Notes: generated from the letters alone by a model not told the origin. 64,000 nucleotides of DNA from Paralichthys olivaceus (GCF_024713975.1 NC_091107.1:14187501-14251500), one strand, 5' to 3'; shown: positions 28,818-41,332, counted from the first letter of the stretch. A program made the numbers and translations.

Positions 28818-29345
28818 CACCAAGGAGGACAGATTTCCATGAAGCTTAATTGAAGGACGTGGTATGGGTCAGGGGAGAACCTGATAAATTTTGGTGTGGA
28901 TCCGGATCAAGGGACGGATTCAGGAATCTTTTCCCCTTTGTTAAGAGAATAAGTCATGGATCCCGAGGTAGAAAAATCAAGGAAATTTAGGGAACTGACT
29001 GTGTAAAATTTGGTACAGCTTGATTTAATTTAAGGGAACTGTTGGGCCTTGTTAGAGTTATGCACTGATTGCCATTCTAGTTTGTTTGTGTGTAAATTTG
29101 CAGGATTACGCAGGTTGGAACATTAAACAAGGCATTCAATTTTGGTGCAGATCAGGATAATTTTTATGAGATAAGGTGTTTTCGACATTTTCCTTGATTT
29201 ATGGATCAGGCATGTTTAGGGGACTGATATTTACGAGCATAAGCAATTTGGTGCAGATCAAATAAAGAATCCAGATCTAGTGGTTTCATGAGGAGACTGT
29301 GGGGCCTTGGCGGAGGTGAATGCTCTCTGAGTGCCGTTCTACTTA
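28818..29345 (+). repeat. Two adjacent copies of the dispersed repeat family
   Basis: The first copy (about 28818-29075) has 'gtggatccggatcaagggac', 'gaataagtcatggatcc' and 'ttgatttaatttaagggaac', ending 'actgattgccattctagttt'. The second (about 29080-29345) restarts at 'ggattacgcagg', passes 'gactgatatttacgagc' and ends 'gggccttggcggaggtgaat' and 'gagtgccgttctac'. Same orientation, head to tail. Confidence 0.65.
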
Positions 29346-29900
29346 CAGTATACTTGAATGAATTGTTGTTAGACCTGGTAGCTTTTGGCAATTTGTTTCG
29401 AAATAAGTGTGAGCTGGAGTGACACTGGCTCATAGTTTAAAGCAAGTCCTAAGTTTGAGTGCAGGGAGAAAAAGAAAGTCAGAGAGAGAAGAAGAACTAT
29501 TCACACCTCCTGGGAACCGAATCCACTTCTCGATGATTCACATCTAAATAATAAGAGCAACTCTCAAGTGTGTTAATGCTGTTTTAGCCCAGATAAGCAC
29601 TGAGGGAGGAGTCGGTATTTGTTTTGGGTTCAAAATATCTTGCAAACCTCAATAAATTAGTGCAAATGTTTTGATTTTCAGTCTAAAACTAAGTAAGATC
29701 CTGTTTTAACTGTATTTTTTGTAACTGTATTTATTTCTTCTTGCTCTAAGAAGAGGGAAAGTTAAAATGCAGGAAGTCCTTAAAAATTTGATTTAAAATC
29801 TGTACAATGTAGAATCCTCATGTTTTTTTTTTCCTGCAAGCTTTCGGCTGCACAGTGTCGACAAACACTCAGCTTAAGATGGAGAATCTGCGACAGGCCA

Positions 29901-29926
29901 TCAGCTGACAGTCAGGACTGTGGGGC
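29901..29926 (-). CDS. irs4: Candidate terminal coding exon of irs4
   Basis: A pyrimidine-rich acceptor (cctcctcttcag) is followed by a phase-compatible frame that would finish the irs4 protein as Gly-Pro-Thr-Val-Leu-Thr-Val-Ser-stop. The main irs4 exon ends with a strong donor (CAAG|GTAAGC at 36066/36065) in phase 1, which this exon fits. IRS2 is known to carry its last few residues on a separate small exon. I have no homology evidence for these eight residues, so this is only a candidate; the intron would be about 6.1 kb. Confidence 0.3.
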
Positions 29927-30825
29927 CTGAAGAGGAGGACGTCCCAGAGCGTGAAACAGAAATAGATGGGTTTTTCTTTGCTTTGTTTTTTTCTTCTTTT
30001 TTATATGATTTATTATATTTTTTTGTTGGCTGCTCGAACCTCAGCTTGATAAAGCCAAACAGAAGAGTGAGGGAGTGCTTACATTGTGGCTGAAGTGTTA
30101 GGCACTGCAAAAAATAATGAGATTTTTTTTTTCCGGTTTCTGATAAGTAAGGCAATTTGATCATGGTTGACTGATAGCAGTAGAAGTTTGCAGTCTGTCT
30201 TCTGAAAAGTTTGAACGTATGCAGGATTTTGACTCGAGAGAGAAACAACACTCCTTTTTTATCCATTTTCACAACCCATTTTCAGATTACCTGTGTAAAA
30301 ACAGCTACAATCAAAAATGAGGCACTTTATAAAAGAGTATATAGATATCTAGGCTATATAGTATTAATCATTATATGTATACTGTATACCTTATATACCA
30401 TTGTAATGTGTCACTTTATATCAGAGTTGTGTTCACTGTTGTGCAACTGAGGAAACAACCTGCAGTATGCACTATAGTTTCTGTCCTTCTACTTGTGTAC
30501 TATAGTATAAACTATAGCATCATATACAGTTAGAATAGAAAAGCACAGTTGCCAAAAAAGTATTTACACTCTTTTTTCAAAGGGGTTTGTGCAACTGATT
30601 CTTCAAAATGCATTAATATGAGATATAATCAAACAAAAATAAAATACTGTTTATTGTCTAGTCTCATATTACTAGAAATGATGTGTAGTTTTGTAAGTGG
30701 GCTGTAGTTTGAGATTAAAATCCAACTGACTACACAGACTGGACCTTCTCACTTCCGACATACTTCTAACTATTAACAGGAAGAAAGGGCAGCATCTCAC
30801 ACATGCATCTCTCGACGTAAGCTTC

Positions 30826-31175
30826 TTGTATTTGTTTTTAAAGCTTTTAATGACCCTATGCCCTTCCAGGACATCTCAGGGCTTCTCTGACCTGTTTCCA
30901 CTCCTAGATCCCTCAGATCCTCTGACCAGCTGCTCCCGTCTAAAGGGTAAAGGTGATCTCGAGTTTACTGTATCTGCCCCCAAACTCTTACAAATAAATG
31001 TTCCCCTTCCATTAAACAAAGTTAAACTCAGGCTTTGTCAGACTTTGAATTGTCCTTAATTCTTTTTATCCACTTTTTAGAACTGAATTGAATTATCTCT
31101 GTTTTTATCGTACTGCCCTTTGTTCAACTCTGGTTTTTTAAAATGTCTTTCATAAATAAACATGATTTGATTTGA
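30826..31175 (+). mobile_element. Decayed LINE 3' end (L2/Rex1-like)
   Basis: The translated region reads like the C-terminus of fish LINE ORF2: 'LKGKGDLEFTVSAPKL' matches the familiar 'KGDRAFSVAAPKLWNSLPL' ending, and another frame upstream gives KAFNDPMPFQDISGLL. It is followed by a 3' tail ending in 'gatttgatttgaa' repeats, usual for 5'-truncated LINE insertions. The frame is broken and only the last few hundred bases remain. The 77-residue open frame here is not a host gene. Confidence 0.65.
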
Positions 31176-31689
31176 AAATAAATTATGACCTGAAAATGTA
31201 CACCTAACTTCTGCATAAGTTTTCGGAATTTTTTATCATTTTTCTTCTTTGTGACTATAAACACGGAAACTATATCTTCATTGAATTCACATCATATATG
31301 TCATTAAATCGTACCTCAGACATTAAGCACACTTTGAAGTCCTTCAGTAGCACAGTAAAGGTGGTCAAGAAGTATAAAGGCTTTTTTGGGCAACTGTATG
31401 CAACCAATCAAATACTGTATGTTTACAGTGACAGAGCACGTGTGAGTGGATGAAACCTCAAACAAAGCTGCAGTCTCCTCTTATTTGGAGTCAAAGTGAC
31501 ACCTGATGAGCATTTGACTTTAAATACAGACAAAGGATAACGTGGCATAAATGCTACCTGCCATTTTGAGCTTTGAGTCAAAAGATATGAAAAAAATGGC
31601 TCGTGCACTAGTAACAAGCGCAAATGTGTTTGTGATTCACAGATTTTTGCCAATTGTGTGACTTCCTGAACCTTGTTGATCTATGATTA

Positions 31690-31992
31690 TTCCCTCTGCT
31701 GAGGAGGTTTGGTTTTCCCGTTTATCTGAATAGATTTTATTGAAATGTGTTGAACGGGCCAAGAAAGAACCCATTAACTTTTAGAGCAGGTTCAATTTAG
31801 GTTTTTTTTTCAACATTTTTGCGGATTTGTCAAGAAATAATGCAGAGATCTTAATGAAAATACTTATGGAACTGATATCAATTAGTTTGTGTAATGTGGT
31901 GAAGCATGATTGAATTTAAGGACTGGGGCTGCTGGGCCTTGGTGGAGGTATGTGCTCTACTCAGTGACAGAGCACATACCTCCATCTACTCA
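31690..31992 (+). repeat. Copy of the dispersed repeat family ending in a foldback
   Basis: Blocks 'gaggaggtttggttttcccg', 'gaaagaacccattaactttt', 'gatcttaatgaaaatactta', 'gaactgatatcaattagttt' and 'gctgggccttggtggaggta' follow the family order. The terminal motif is then repeated in inverse ('agcacatacctcc'), giving a hairpin at about 31944-31982. Confidence 0.65.
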
Positions 31993-32935
31993 GGATGTGA
32001 CAGGCTGCCATGATCAGCGTAATGGCCACCTGAGAACTCACACAATTTCATTTTGAACTGTCATCCTTTATCTATTGAAATTAAATGATGATCAAATGTC
32101 ACTTTTGTTCAAAACAAGGCAAAATAACCTTTTCGTTACCGTGTGGGTGTGTGTCATGTGTCATGTGTTGTGTGGTGTGTGTGTGTGTGTGTTTGGCACA
32201 CATTTGGTTGACAGAAAACAGCAGACAGGATGGGGATGCGTTTTCCATGGTTTCAGTGTTAAGACTTCAGTGTCCCGCTCTGTTATGGCAACAGGTCGGG
32301 CCTCCAACACCGAGAGTCCCCTCACAGAGTGAGCATGGAGCAGTCACTCAGATCCATGACAATGATGATCAACAATCTGGAAGGAGAAAAAAATTTGAAT
32401 CACACATTTTGCTCAGAAAGTTCTTTAAAAAATAGTTTTTTTACATTATAATATACAGTTAATCTATTTTTTGTTACTGAAGTTATAAGTGCAGATTCTG
32501 ATATCTGGAGCTCCTGCTGACTGTTTGGGTAAATATCACATGACACTTCATATCCCTCTTAGAGGATTTTCTCTTTGCAGTCTCATGCACTGAATTGTTG
32601 CAGACATCAATATTATGTGTGTTGTCTTATCACTTCCAGGGATTTTGAACTTTCTTCTGTTTAACGATCCCCTGACACTACACAAAGAGCTCAGTGCAAC
32701 TCAAGTTCTGATCGCGTCAGCAAAATCAAGTCAGAGGCAGCGAGCGAACATCAGAGCATCGTATTTGTCAGTTTGCGATTGCGAAGATTTTATTATTTTT
32801 TGCTCTCATGTGGATTGCAGAGGAGCGTGATTACCTTTTAAAGTATAACCTCATTTATCATATGTTCATCAGACTGGAGTGCCAATATATCAACCTGACT
32901 GTCTCTGAGTCAGTCTGACCACTACCTCCAACCAC

Positions 32936-33345
32936 TCTCATGCTGCTTTCAGACATGCACCAAAGTCAAGAGAGTTTCCTGTAATGTTCTGGATGGACTG
33001 TGTGTGAGAACTCAAAAGTCAGAGTCTGTTGCTTCAGACATTTTCCTGCTTGCTCCTTGGAAAAATGTCTGCAAAATGTCAGCCCTTCAGAGAATGCAGC
33101 AGGAAAATGTCTGGAAAATTCCCCACGAGTGAGTGGGCGTGTTGTTCTTAGGATGAAAAAGAGGATAGATATCAACTGGGACAGACAACGAGATTTGAGA
33201 GCTTTTGACTAAGACCGTCACGTTCCTGCCCCCTGCATGCTCTACCCAGGCACCACCCTGGCCTTCCTGATATTCTCCTGTTGATGTGAACATGTCTGAC
33301 GGGGACAATCTCCTGCTGTGTTCTTCACATGTGAAGGATAAACTC
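32936..33345. repeat. Possible foldback element
   Basis: Contains exact inverted arms 'agacattttcctgct' (about 33036-33050) and 'agcaggaaaatgtct' (about 33099-33113), and 'ctgctttcagacatgca' at one side. This resembles an inverted-repeat transposon remnant. Ends are uncertain and no coding is visible. Confidence 0.35.
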
Positions 33346-33707
33346 ACAGTTCACAGCTTCAGAGTCATGCTCTGCAACTACAACACTGGATGTTTACAAT
33401 ACTGTGTAAAATCAGAGCACTGTCAGTTGTCCTTATGATTTTATCAACCACATTTAAATCATTAAAGGCAGAGTAAACTGAAACACCTCAATAATAAAGT
33501 AAACAGCTGCAAAAGCCACGTCCCCCAAAATGACCATATAGTTGAGTCAACACCTTTTTAATATAGTTTCAATAAAAACTGCCCATTAAACCTTCATGGT
33601 CCAGGATTTACTGCAGGGCCTCTTTATTAGACTGCATTAGTTTTCGCAAGGTGTGCTGAATAATAAAGCTGAGTGCACCTACTCTATGTCAACTTGTGTT
33701 GAGACTG

Positions 33708-33822
33708 TATTCATCCATCCATTATCTATACCGCTCATCCTGTGAGTGTTGTTGGGGGGAAGGCTGGAACCAATCCCAGTGGAAGGCAGCGTGAACCCTG
33801 GACTGGTCGCTGTATTTATTGT
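33708..33822 (+). repeat. Fragment of a common fish repeat ('catccattatctataccgc')
   Basis: Reads 'catccatccattatctatac', 'cgctcatcctgtgagtg', 'ggctggaaccaatcccagtg' and 'gaaccctggactggtcgc', the well-known opposite end of the tRNA-like repeat seen at 3833-4035. Confidence 0.6.
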
Positions 33823-34399
33823 TATATGTCATACCCTTTTAAAGAAAGATGATCGCTGCAGACAGATAGCTCATATTCTCAAAAGTTTTTACGAAGTTTC
33901 TCTGTGTTAGAACAAGTGTTGTCCACTGATAACTACTCACTTTAGTCTAAATGGCTCAAGTAAAACTAACTATTTGTTATTAATAAACTAATTAGTGTTA
34001 GGTGTCTATGCATGATTTTAACCTTGGTTTTACTTTAATTAATCATGTGTTTATTTATGATCTATTGTAAGTTGTTCTCCAGTGACTAGAAAGGAGCCAT
34101 GAAATAAATTATTATTATCATTATTATTATTTAAAAACGTTGGATACATTACTGAATTCAGTGTGGCTAGAGTCAAAGAACCAAAAAGCCAGCTATGTTT
34201 TCAAGAACACAATAAATTCATAATTATTATCATAATACACACAGATCTCTTAATCTGATTCTGAGATTTTCATAAACATTGAAATTTGAGGTCTGATGAA
34301 AAATCGAATTATTGATATTTGAGTGTCGATTGGACGTCAAACAATCAAGCCTGAGATTTTAGAATCTTAAGCACATCCACCATCTTGTTGATTTCCAGC

Positions 34400-35230
34400 C
34401 TTCATATACAAGTCCCATTATTAGAATAACGCTGCAGATAATGACAGTGGCATAAACACTGGATCTTATAAGAGGAAGGGAAACATTCAATCATTAATCT
34501 CAGTGTGAAAAATTTGATGAAAAAGTCATTACAGAATATTAATGAGGCCTTTCTCCCTCACTATTCACATTAAATTCATACATAAACTATCCCCCAATTA
34601 CAATAATAAGGCAATCATGATGATTATACATGTGCACGTAGAGACCGGAAAGCATTAGATGAATCAATCATGCAAATGTCGTAGGTGCTTCGAATAAATA
34701 AGCTGCATGAGTTGTTTGTTCCACTGAGTCCTCTGATTACTATTCATATTTACCTGTGTATTAACATTTTAATATACTGCCTATAGCATGGCTTTTTATT
34801 TCTCCACATGTAAAAAAGCAATGGCTTGCATATGCATTTCCATCAAAATGTGCTTCAGCCACCACATTAACAACTGTCAGTATCAGTGCAATGTGAGGGG
34901 AAACCTTAGAGCTGCCGTTTGAAATCCTGCAGCCGACAGCGCGCCCACACATACAACATAAACACCTGGCCCATATTCCTCCATTTATGTAAAATGGCTC
35001 ATTACCAGCAGACAAATCAATTGGCTTTGCTCTCTGAACACCCACTTGTGATAATAAGAGACTCTGCAGACAACCCACAGCCTGGAAAGTGTGGCGCTGC
35101 CCACCAGCTCGAAGCAAAGGTACACGTCAGTAAAGGATGAAAGAGGGGAGGAGTGACTAAGAGCCAGACAGAGTTCTGTCTGTGGATTATGCACATCACA
35201 TCTAAAGCTTACACCCAGCGCCACAAATAT
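34400..35230. promoter_or_regulatory. Candidate non-coding regulatory block downstream of irs4
   Basis: About 0.8 kb free of recognisable repeats and rich in homeodomain-like TAAT cores, with an octamer-like 'atgcaaat' (about 34672) and 'catatgcat' motif. The texture resembles conserved non-coding elements near developmental genes. Purely an impression from composition; it lies inside the proposed long irs4 3' intron. Confidence 0.25.
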
Positions 35231-36018
35231 TATCAGGAATTATCCTTTTTTTTCCTATCACCCATTTCCAAGTATTTCTTTTACTTATTTTCTTAAAGGT
35301 TAATTGATCAAGGAATTAACTGTTCCATAAAATGAAAGAAAAAGCCCTTTTATAACAGTATAAGGTGACCTTTTTTTCAAATCATTTATTTATGTGACTA
35401 TCAGTTCAAGAAATGTAAGACATTACAGTTAAAAAATCATCACATTTAAAAGACTAAAAAGAGATTTTGCATGAAAAATGTAATAATGTATTGATTATCG
35501 AAATAGTACAGTAAAATCGACTGATTAACTAATCAAATAAAATGTCAACCGAATTATGCCATTTTAAGGCAATGCCAAGAGGCAAACATCTGTTGTCCTA
35601 AATCTTTTCAATTGGTTTTAAACAACAATCAGGGTTAAACAATCTTATTCCACTTGAATCTATCTGGTTGTTGACAAATGGCTGTTTTTTCCTCATGTAA
35701 CCTTTCAGTTTTTCACATCAGAATCAAATCTATCATGTTTTAAATATTTCCTTCAATGATGTGATTATGTTTTCAACCGCTATGTTGATAGATTATAAGT
35801 TGTGCTAAAAACATGGTCATTTGTGCCGTATCAACTGAGGTGTGAGGCCAAAGCTCACACCAATAATGTCACTGTTGACAGGTAGAACAAATGAAGGTTC
35901 TGCTTCAGACACTGCAACATTATGAAAGATGTCTCACCCAATAATATCATAAAAGATGATATCTTAGAATCATCAGCACAATATTTGATAAATCTTAGTC
36001 AGATGAAAAATGTTATGA
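35231..36018. other. Intergenic/intronic sequence just downstream of irs4 main exon
   Basis: AT-rich, no gene or clear repeat seen. If irs4 terminates at 36019 this is its 3' UTR or flank; if it splices, it is intron. Confidence 0.4.
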
Positions 36019-39000
36019 TCAACATGTTCCCCATGATAAGGGCTTGAACTCCCAGTAGCGCTTACCTTGACCATCCTTTCTACTGCTCTGGTGTGCTCTC
36101 AGTTCTTCTGACTTGTAGAAATCAATACTGGCATATGTGTTGAGGCTGGAGCCAGCACTGCTACCCATAGCGCCCCCTCCGATGTTGTAGGCGGCAGAGG
36201 TGCGCTCCACTCCAGCTTGAGGACTCTCCTTAATGGCCAAGTCAAGGTCAATGTAGTTAAGGCCTTGTTCAGTGGATGAGGTGGAGGCTTGTGGTGGAGG
36301 CGTGGCAGACAAACTTGATGCCTGTCCGTTCTCCCACAGTGAGCAGTCCAAGCCATGCCGATGGCTTGCTGCCTGGCTGCCCTCCGTGAAGAGGGAGGTA
36401 GAAGAGGGTGGGTGGCGTGGTAGAGAGGGAGGTGAGTTGAATGTCTCTGAGCGGTGACTCCACCGTCCCTGTGGGTCACCTCGGACCAGTCGGCTGCTGT
36501 TCCGCTCAGGAGACTGGAAGGACTTGACTGGGGAGAAACCCAAACCTGTCTCCTGCTCCCTGGACGAGGGTTGACCAGAGTGCACGGCAGATCTTGCTGA
36601 AATGCTGGGATCTGAACCTTTGTTGTCTATAAATGGGGCATCTGTTGGCATCACTGCCATCTTTACTTTTGTTCTGTACCCGGTTTTGCCCTCTGCTGCC
36701 AGAGAAGAGGGTGTGCCACGTTCATGTGGGGCCTTTGGGACAACAGTTGGTGGGCCCTGTGGGTTTCTGAATGTGGACCTAATAGGAGTCAGGGGTGTTG
36801 AGGACTTCCCTAAGTCCATGCTGACGTATTCGGCAGAGGTGGACAGCGGTGCCGAGTAGCTACGGGGAAGGTTAGCAGGATTATTGTGACAGGGAAGTGG
36901 TTGATTCACAGGCCGGAGGGTTCCGTGGATCACCGGTTGTCTGTGTCCTCCATCATACTTATTCTTCTCCTTGTAGACAATACTGACATACTCACCGACA
37001 TTTTGAGACACTGATGGAGGCAGATTCTCCTTCACCCTGGGCAGCGTGTTTGCTTTAGCAATGTCTGAGGACACACTGAGGGGGCGACCCTTCCTTTGCT
37101 GCTTTGGGCTCTTACTACTTGATCCACGCTTTTGCTGGTGACGTCCATCTTTTGTGCATATTCCTGCACTCATGTACTCTGCGCCAGTTCTTAATAAACT
37201 TAACCCTCTGCCTGCTGATATGGACTTGTCTTCCAGGCTTTCACTGCTGGCTGAGCTGGAGGAGAAAGAAGAGGAAGACATGGAGAGTTGGCAGCTTCCT
37301 GCAGAGCCCACTGCAATTTTGTTTCTCTTGCTGTATCCCACTCCCCCTTCCCTTCCAGCACCAACGTGCCCACTGCTGTCCTTTTTTCCTTCCCCTTTGT
37401 TCAAGTCGTCCTCAAAGCGAGTATAGAGAGTGTGTTGATAAGCTCGTGGCAGGGAGAAATAAGAATTGAACATTTTTGGTTGCAGCTGGTGCTGCTCAGG
37501 GTGAGACGGTGGTGTGCTGCAGGCAGAGCGGCTGCTGACAGGTGAGATGTTCATGTAGTCACTGGCAGCCCGGCTCTCCATGCTGACCCTGCTATCCCAC
37601 ATGCCCAGGCCATGCAGGTCTGTGGAACTGCTGCTGTTGGGGGACATGACCATGTAGCCTTCTGAGCTGGGCTGGCGGATGTGCTGAGGAGGGGACAAAC
37701 TGTTGTTGGGGGTCATAGCCATGTACTCATCATCTGCCCCAGGTTTAGCACTGGAGTCAGACATACCTATTGAGAGGGGAAGTGACACAGGAGGAGAAGT
37801 CACTCCAGGCAGCATTGACATGTAGCCACTATCCACAGCTCCTCTTACATCTACCTCTCTCCTGCTTTTGTCAGCCCTCTTCCTATTCTCCCCTATGACA
37901 TCACGCTGCCCACCCCCACCTGCCAGCCCCCCTGAGGCATGGTGCAAATCAGCTCTCTGCCTGTTAGCACTCTGTGACATGATGGCATAATCTTCATCAT
38001 CTTCATCATCTTCATCTTTTCTGTGTGGAGTCAGCCGTTCATGGGCCGCCAAAGGCAGGGACGCCCTCTTACTTAGTAGTCTGCGTTCTGCCTCAGATTC
38101 CCGACTGGATGAGCGCCGCAGAATCCGTCGCCCTTTGGAACGATGGTGGGAACCGAGGAGACCCTCTCGCTGTCCCATGACTATATAGCTGGAGGGGCCT
38201 TCTCCATGTGCATGATGTCCAGACAGACTGGGTACAAGCAGAGAATGTTCCCCAGGACTGGAACCATACTCATCTGAGGAGCCATAGTCGCTCGGGGAGC
38301 CTGAAACAGAGACTCTCTGAGAAACACGAGGGTAGGAGCAGACCGTAATGCCTCCCACTGCTGCCCCCACCAAGCCACACTCTGAACCATGACCAGAGCT
38401 GGAGGACAAACTTGGTGCGGGTGAGGGAGCAGGGTTGGGCGTGTAACGTGCGAGGCTGAGGGTAATCTTAGCAGGGGTTGGGGCCCTGGTGGGTTTTGGC
38501 CTCAGCGTTGGCGTAGTAGAGCAGGATCCATTAAGACTTGGACTGGAACTGGCCCATGTCCCTTTGGCACTTGCTCCACCCTCCTCCGACCTTGCTCCGA
38601 TGCTTGCTGTTCGCGCCCTCGGAAACCCGTGACGTGATGTCGGTGAAGTGCTCGTGCTGCTGCCTCCTGGGGTCTCTGTGCGTGCTCGTCTGGAGAAGCC
38701 CACCTGGCTTGGCGGCAGATTTGGATGATGACGACGGCTCGGGACACTGATGGGGTTTGAGGCGGTACCACCTCCGCATGACGTTCCTACAGACTGAGAT
38801 TTACTCCTCTGACGGAACTCCTCACTAAGGGCCTTCATGGCCTCCAGCAGGGTCTCATGCATGTTCTGGGCCACGACGGAGTCATCCACCTGCATCCAGA
38901 ACTCTCCAGGCCCGGTAATCGCTGAGCGACCCACCTCGATGAAGAAAAAGTTCTCTGAATGGCCACACCTGCGAACATTCATCAGCTGCAACACCACAGC

Positions 39001-40750
39001 GGCCACATCCGAGTTAAGTTTGACAAAGTTGACTGTTTTGTCGGTTAGGCACAGCCGGTAAATGCCCACCAAGTTCCTGGCGTGTCCAAGACCTTTAGGC
39101 CAAACCTTGACCTGCCACACTTCCTTGAATGTTGGAACAGGAGATGGAGAGCTACACTCTCCACTACTGCCATAATCTTCAGGAGTTTTACCTGGGAAGA
39201 CAAGAAAGAATAAATGAATAAAAACTACATGACATCATACATACATCAGGAAAAATAAAACATATATAACCTGTTGCAATATTAATCATAGCTAAAATAG
39301 CAAAGCAGTGCAGGTGACACTAATGAGTAATACTTTCCCTATCATTACTAAATTGCTACATACAATGATGTGTGTTGTGTCTGCCAAGCAGCTGTGCTGC
39401 AGCTAATTCATCACCATCACTCTCAAGCTACAGCTCTATAACTAATTAAGTCTTTGGAGGTATAGAATACATCTACTGAGAAAAAACTCCACACTTGAAT
39501 TCTAAAACAATGCAGCGTCTCTGTTCAGTGCTGATCACATGAAAAATTACAGTTATATATTTTTTACTTAACAACAGCCACTGTTATGTTCAGTAAACCA
39601 GGGGCAGATCCAGGGACACAGCCAGGAGGGCACTGGCCCCAGCTGAAAATGTATTGACCCTTGAAGCGCCCCTTAGATAACTGGTCACTTACTAACATTA
39701 CTAACAATGAATATGGTAATATGCTAAGAACTCAAACATTTTTTTGAAGTACACAATGTGCTTGAACAAGGAACGTTAAACATATATATACACAATGATG
39801 TGTGGCTTTGCTCAGAGTTATAGATTTAACAGTGAACAAGGAACGACTTAAATGTGCACCTTACTGAATCAGGAATTGTGCTTGGACTGTGTACATTTTG
39901 GCCCCTTTATGGCCCCTGTTGAAAATCCCTAGATCCGCCACTGCACTGCACATCTGTTTTTTTTCTTATGAAAAATATTGAATTCATTAAAAATGATCTC
40001 CACGTATAACCTATATTTTAATATGTGTCGATCTCCATTTCCACGTCAGTGTGTGCACACCATGAGCAGATATACACTTAAGAGCAGTGTTGTTGTTTTT
40101 TCACTGTGGCTGTCCCTGAAACATCATCTCAACAAAATGGGCTCTGCACTCCAATGTGTGCATCTATTTTAAAAGTCTACAGCGTGACAACACTGGAGCT
40201 GGGCAAACCCATCAATCTCAACTGACTGAGGAGCACAACAGGGAGGGTGGGTGGCCGTGTTCGGCTCCAGCACGAAGGATATGTAACAACGTAAACACGA
40301 GGATACCCAGCAGAAACACATTTTCCAGTGAGGGCGCACGGATGATGCCGTCTCCTCCCTGCCAGCAGCACAAATGTAGGTTAGGCGAGCGGCAGTCGGA
40401 GCTGTGCAGAAAAACAAAAACACGGGCTGCAGCGGAGTGCGCGGCGATAGGCTACTACTATATGATGCGTCCCTTGGATGGTTGCTATATGCCCACTGCG
40501 CCATGCAAAAACACACCGTCGTATGAAGCGGGCTGCGTTTCACTCCGAAAAGGGCGATCGTGCACACATAAGTGCACGTGGATGCTGTTTTCGATGCACC
40601 CGAATGCTTTTTTGCAGACGAAAAACGACCAGCAGGTTTTGACTGTATCAAACCAGCGCGTATTGGGAATGTGCTGCACAAACACAGCACATGCCGCCCA
40701 TCGTGTTGCTCGTCACCATCATCACCATCTAGTGCACCTGCCTCTGGGTG

Positions 40751-40789
<39 letters not shown>

Positions 40790-41332
40790 ACCCGAACTGC
40801 ACCACTGAGATGCATCAACTCAAATCATCACAATAAAACCATCTGCAGAACATTAATCAGAACAATTCGAGTCAGTGGTTAAGGGGGAACAATCGGGAAT
40901 GGCCGCGCCAAACAGAGTGTGTGGAGAACAACCAGCCCGGGGTCAGGACAGGCCGGATGCGGGGACAGACACGAGCATCTTACAGTCGCACTGGAGGTCC
41001 AGCATCGCCTGGTACCACTCGTTCTGCGCCTCCTCGCTGTCTGCGGCGATGGCGAAGCTCTCGCTGCGGGTGTAGAGCACGATCATGTGCTTGTTCTTGG
41101 AATCCGCCCGCTTGTTGATGTTGAAGCAAGTCTCCAGGCTCAGGACTTTCTTGGGCACGGGCGATTTGCTGCGGAATTTCTTCTCGTTCTCGTAGTACTC
41201 GAGCCGAGCAGGACCGTGCTCCGAGGCCGCCCTGAGCACGAAGAAGCGCCGGTGCATTGATTTGTGCTTGCGGAGGTACCCGCTCTTCTGCACGTCCTCG
41301 TAGCTCTGCGGCTCGGCTGCTTGGTTCTCCAT
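36019..41332 (-). CDS. irs4: Insulin receptor substrate adaptor, IRS4-type
   Basis: Docking protein phosphorylated by insulin and IGF1 receptors to recruit PI3-kinase, Grb2 and SHP2. Exon 1 (41332-40984) encodes the PH domain (about residues 12-113; GYLRKHKSMHRRFFVLRAAS, CFNINKRADSKNKH). Exon 2 (39191-36066) starts with the PTB domain (about 137-241; GIYRLCLTDK, GHSENFFFIEVGRSA) and carries the long disordered tail. The tail has six YxxM p85 sites (YIVM, YAIM, YMSM, YMAM, YMVM, YVSM), YMNI, and C-terminal LNYIDLDL and NTYASIDF, matching SHP2-binding tyrosines of IRS1/2. The usual Grb2 site GEYVN is GEYVS here. Unspliced, the frame runs to a stop at 36019 (1173 aa), but a strong donor sits at 36066/36065. 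IRS family is certain. irs4 rather than irs1 rests on neighbouring gucy2f, also its neighbour on human Xq. Confidence 0.9.
39599..39943. mobile_element. Non-autonomous hAT-like element in irs4 intron 1
   Basis: Left end 'caggggcagatccaggga' and right end 'tccctagatccgccactg' are imperfect inverted repeats of the CAGTGGCGGATC hAT type. The interior contains 'ggcactggccccagctga' and 'ttggcccctttatggcccct' and no transposase. Flanking octamers 'cagtaaac' and 'cactgcac' agree at five of eight positions, compatible with an old target duplication. Confidence 0.6.
40758..40790. repeat. (CA)n microsatellite in irs4 intron 1
   Basis: A short CA run about 200 bases downstream (in transcription) of the irs4 exon 1 donor. 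His-Thr frames through it are artefacts. Confidence 0.85.

Noticed and set aside
30826-31059. 77-residue open frame as a possible small gene
   Set aside because: Its sequence resembles the end of a LINE ORF2 and is followed by a LINE-type 3' tail.
36099-38779. Several 60-126 residue frames overlapping irs4
   Set aside because: Alternative-frame shadows of the GC-rich irs4 exon 2.
40156-40836. 226-residue open frame upstream of the CA repeat in irs4 intron 1
   Set aside because: No recognisable domain, runs into a microsatellite, overlaps an equally long antisense frame, and lies between two well-supported irs4 exons.
40919-41260. 113-residue + strand open frame
   Set aside because: It is the antisense shadow of the irs4 PH-domain exon, which has clear homology on the minus strand.
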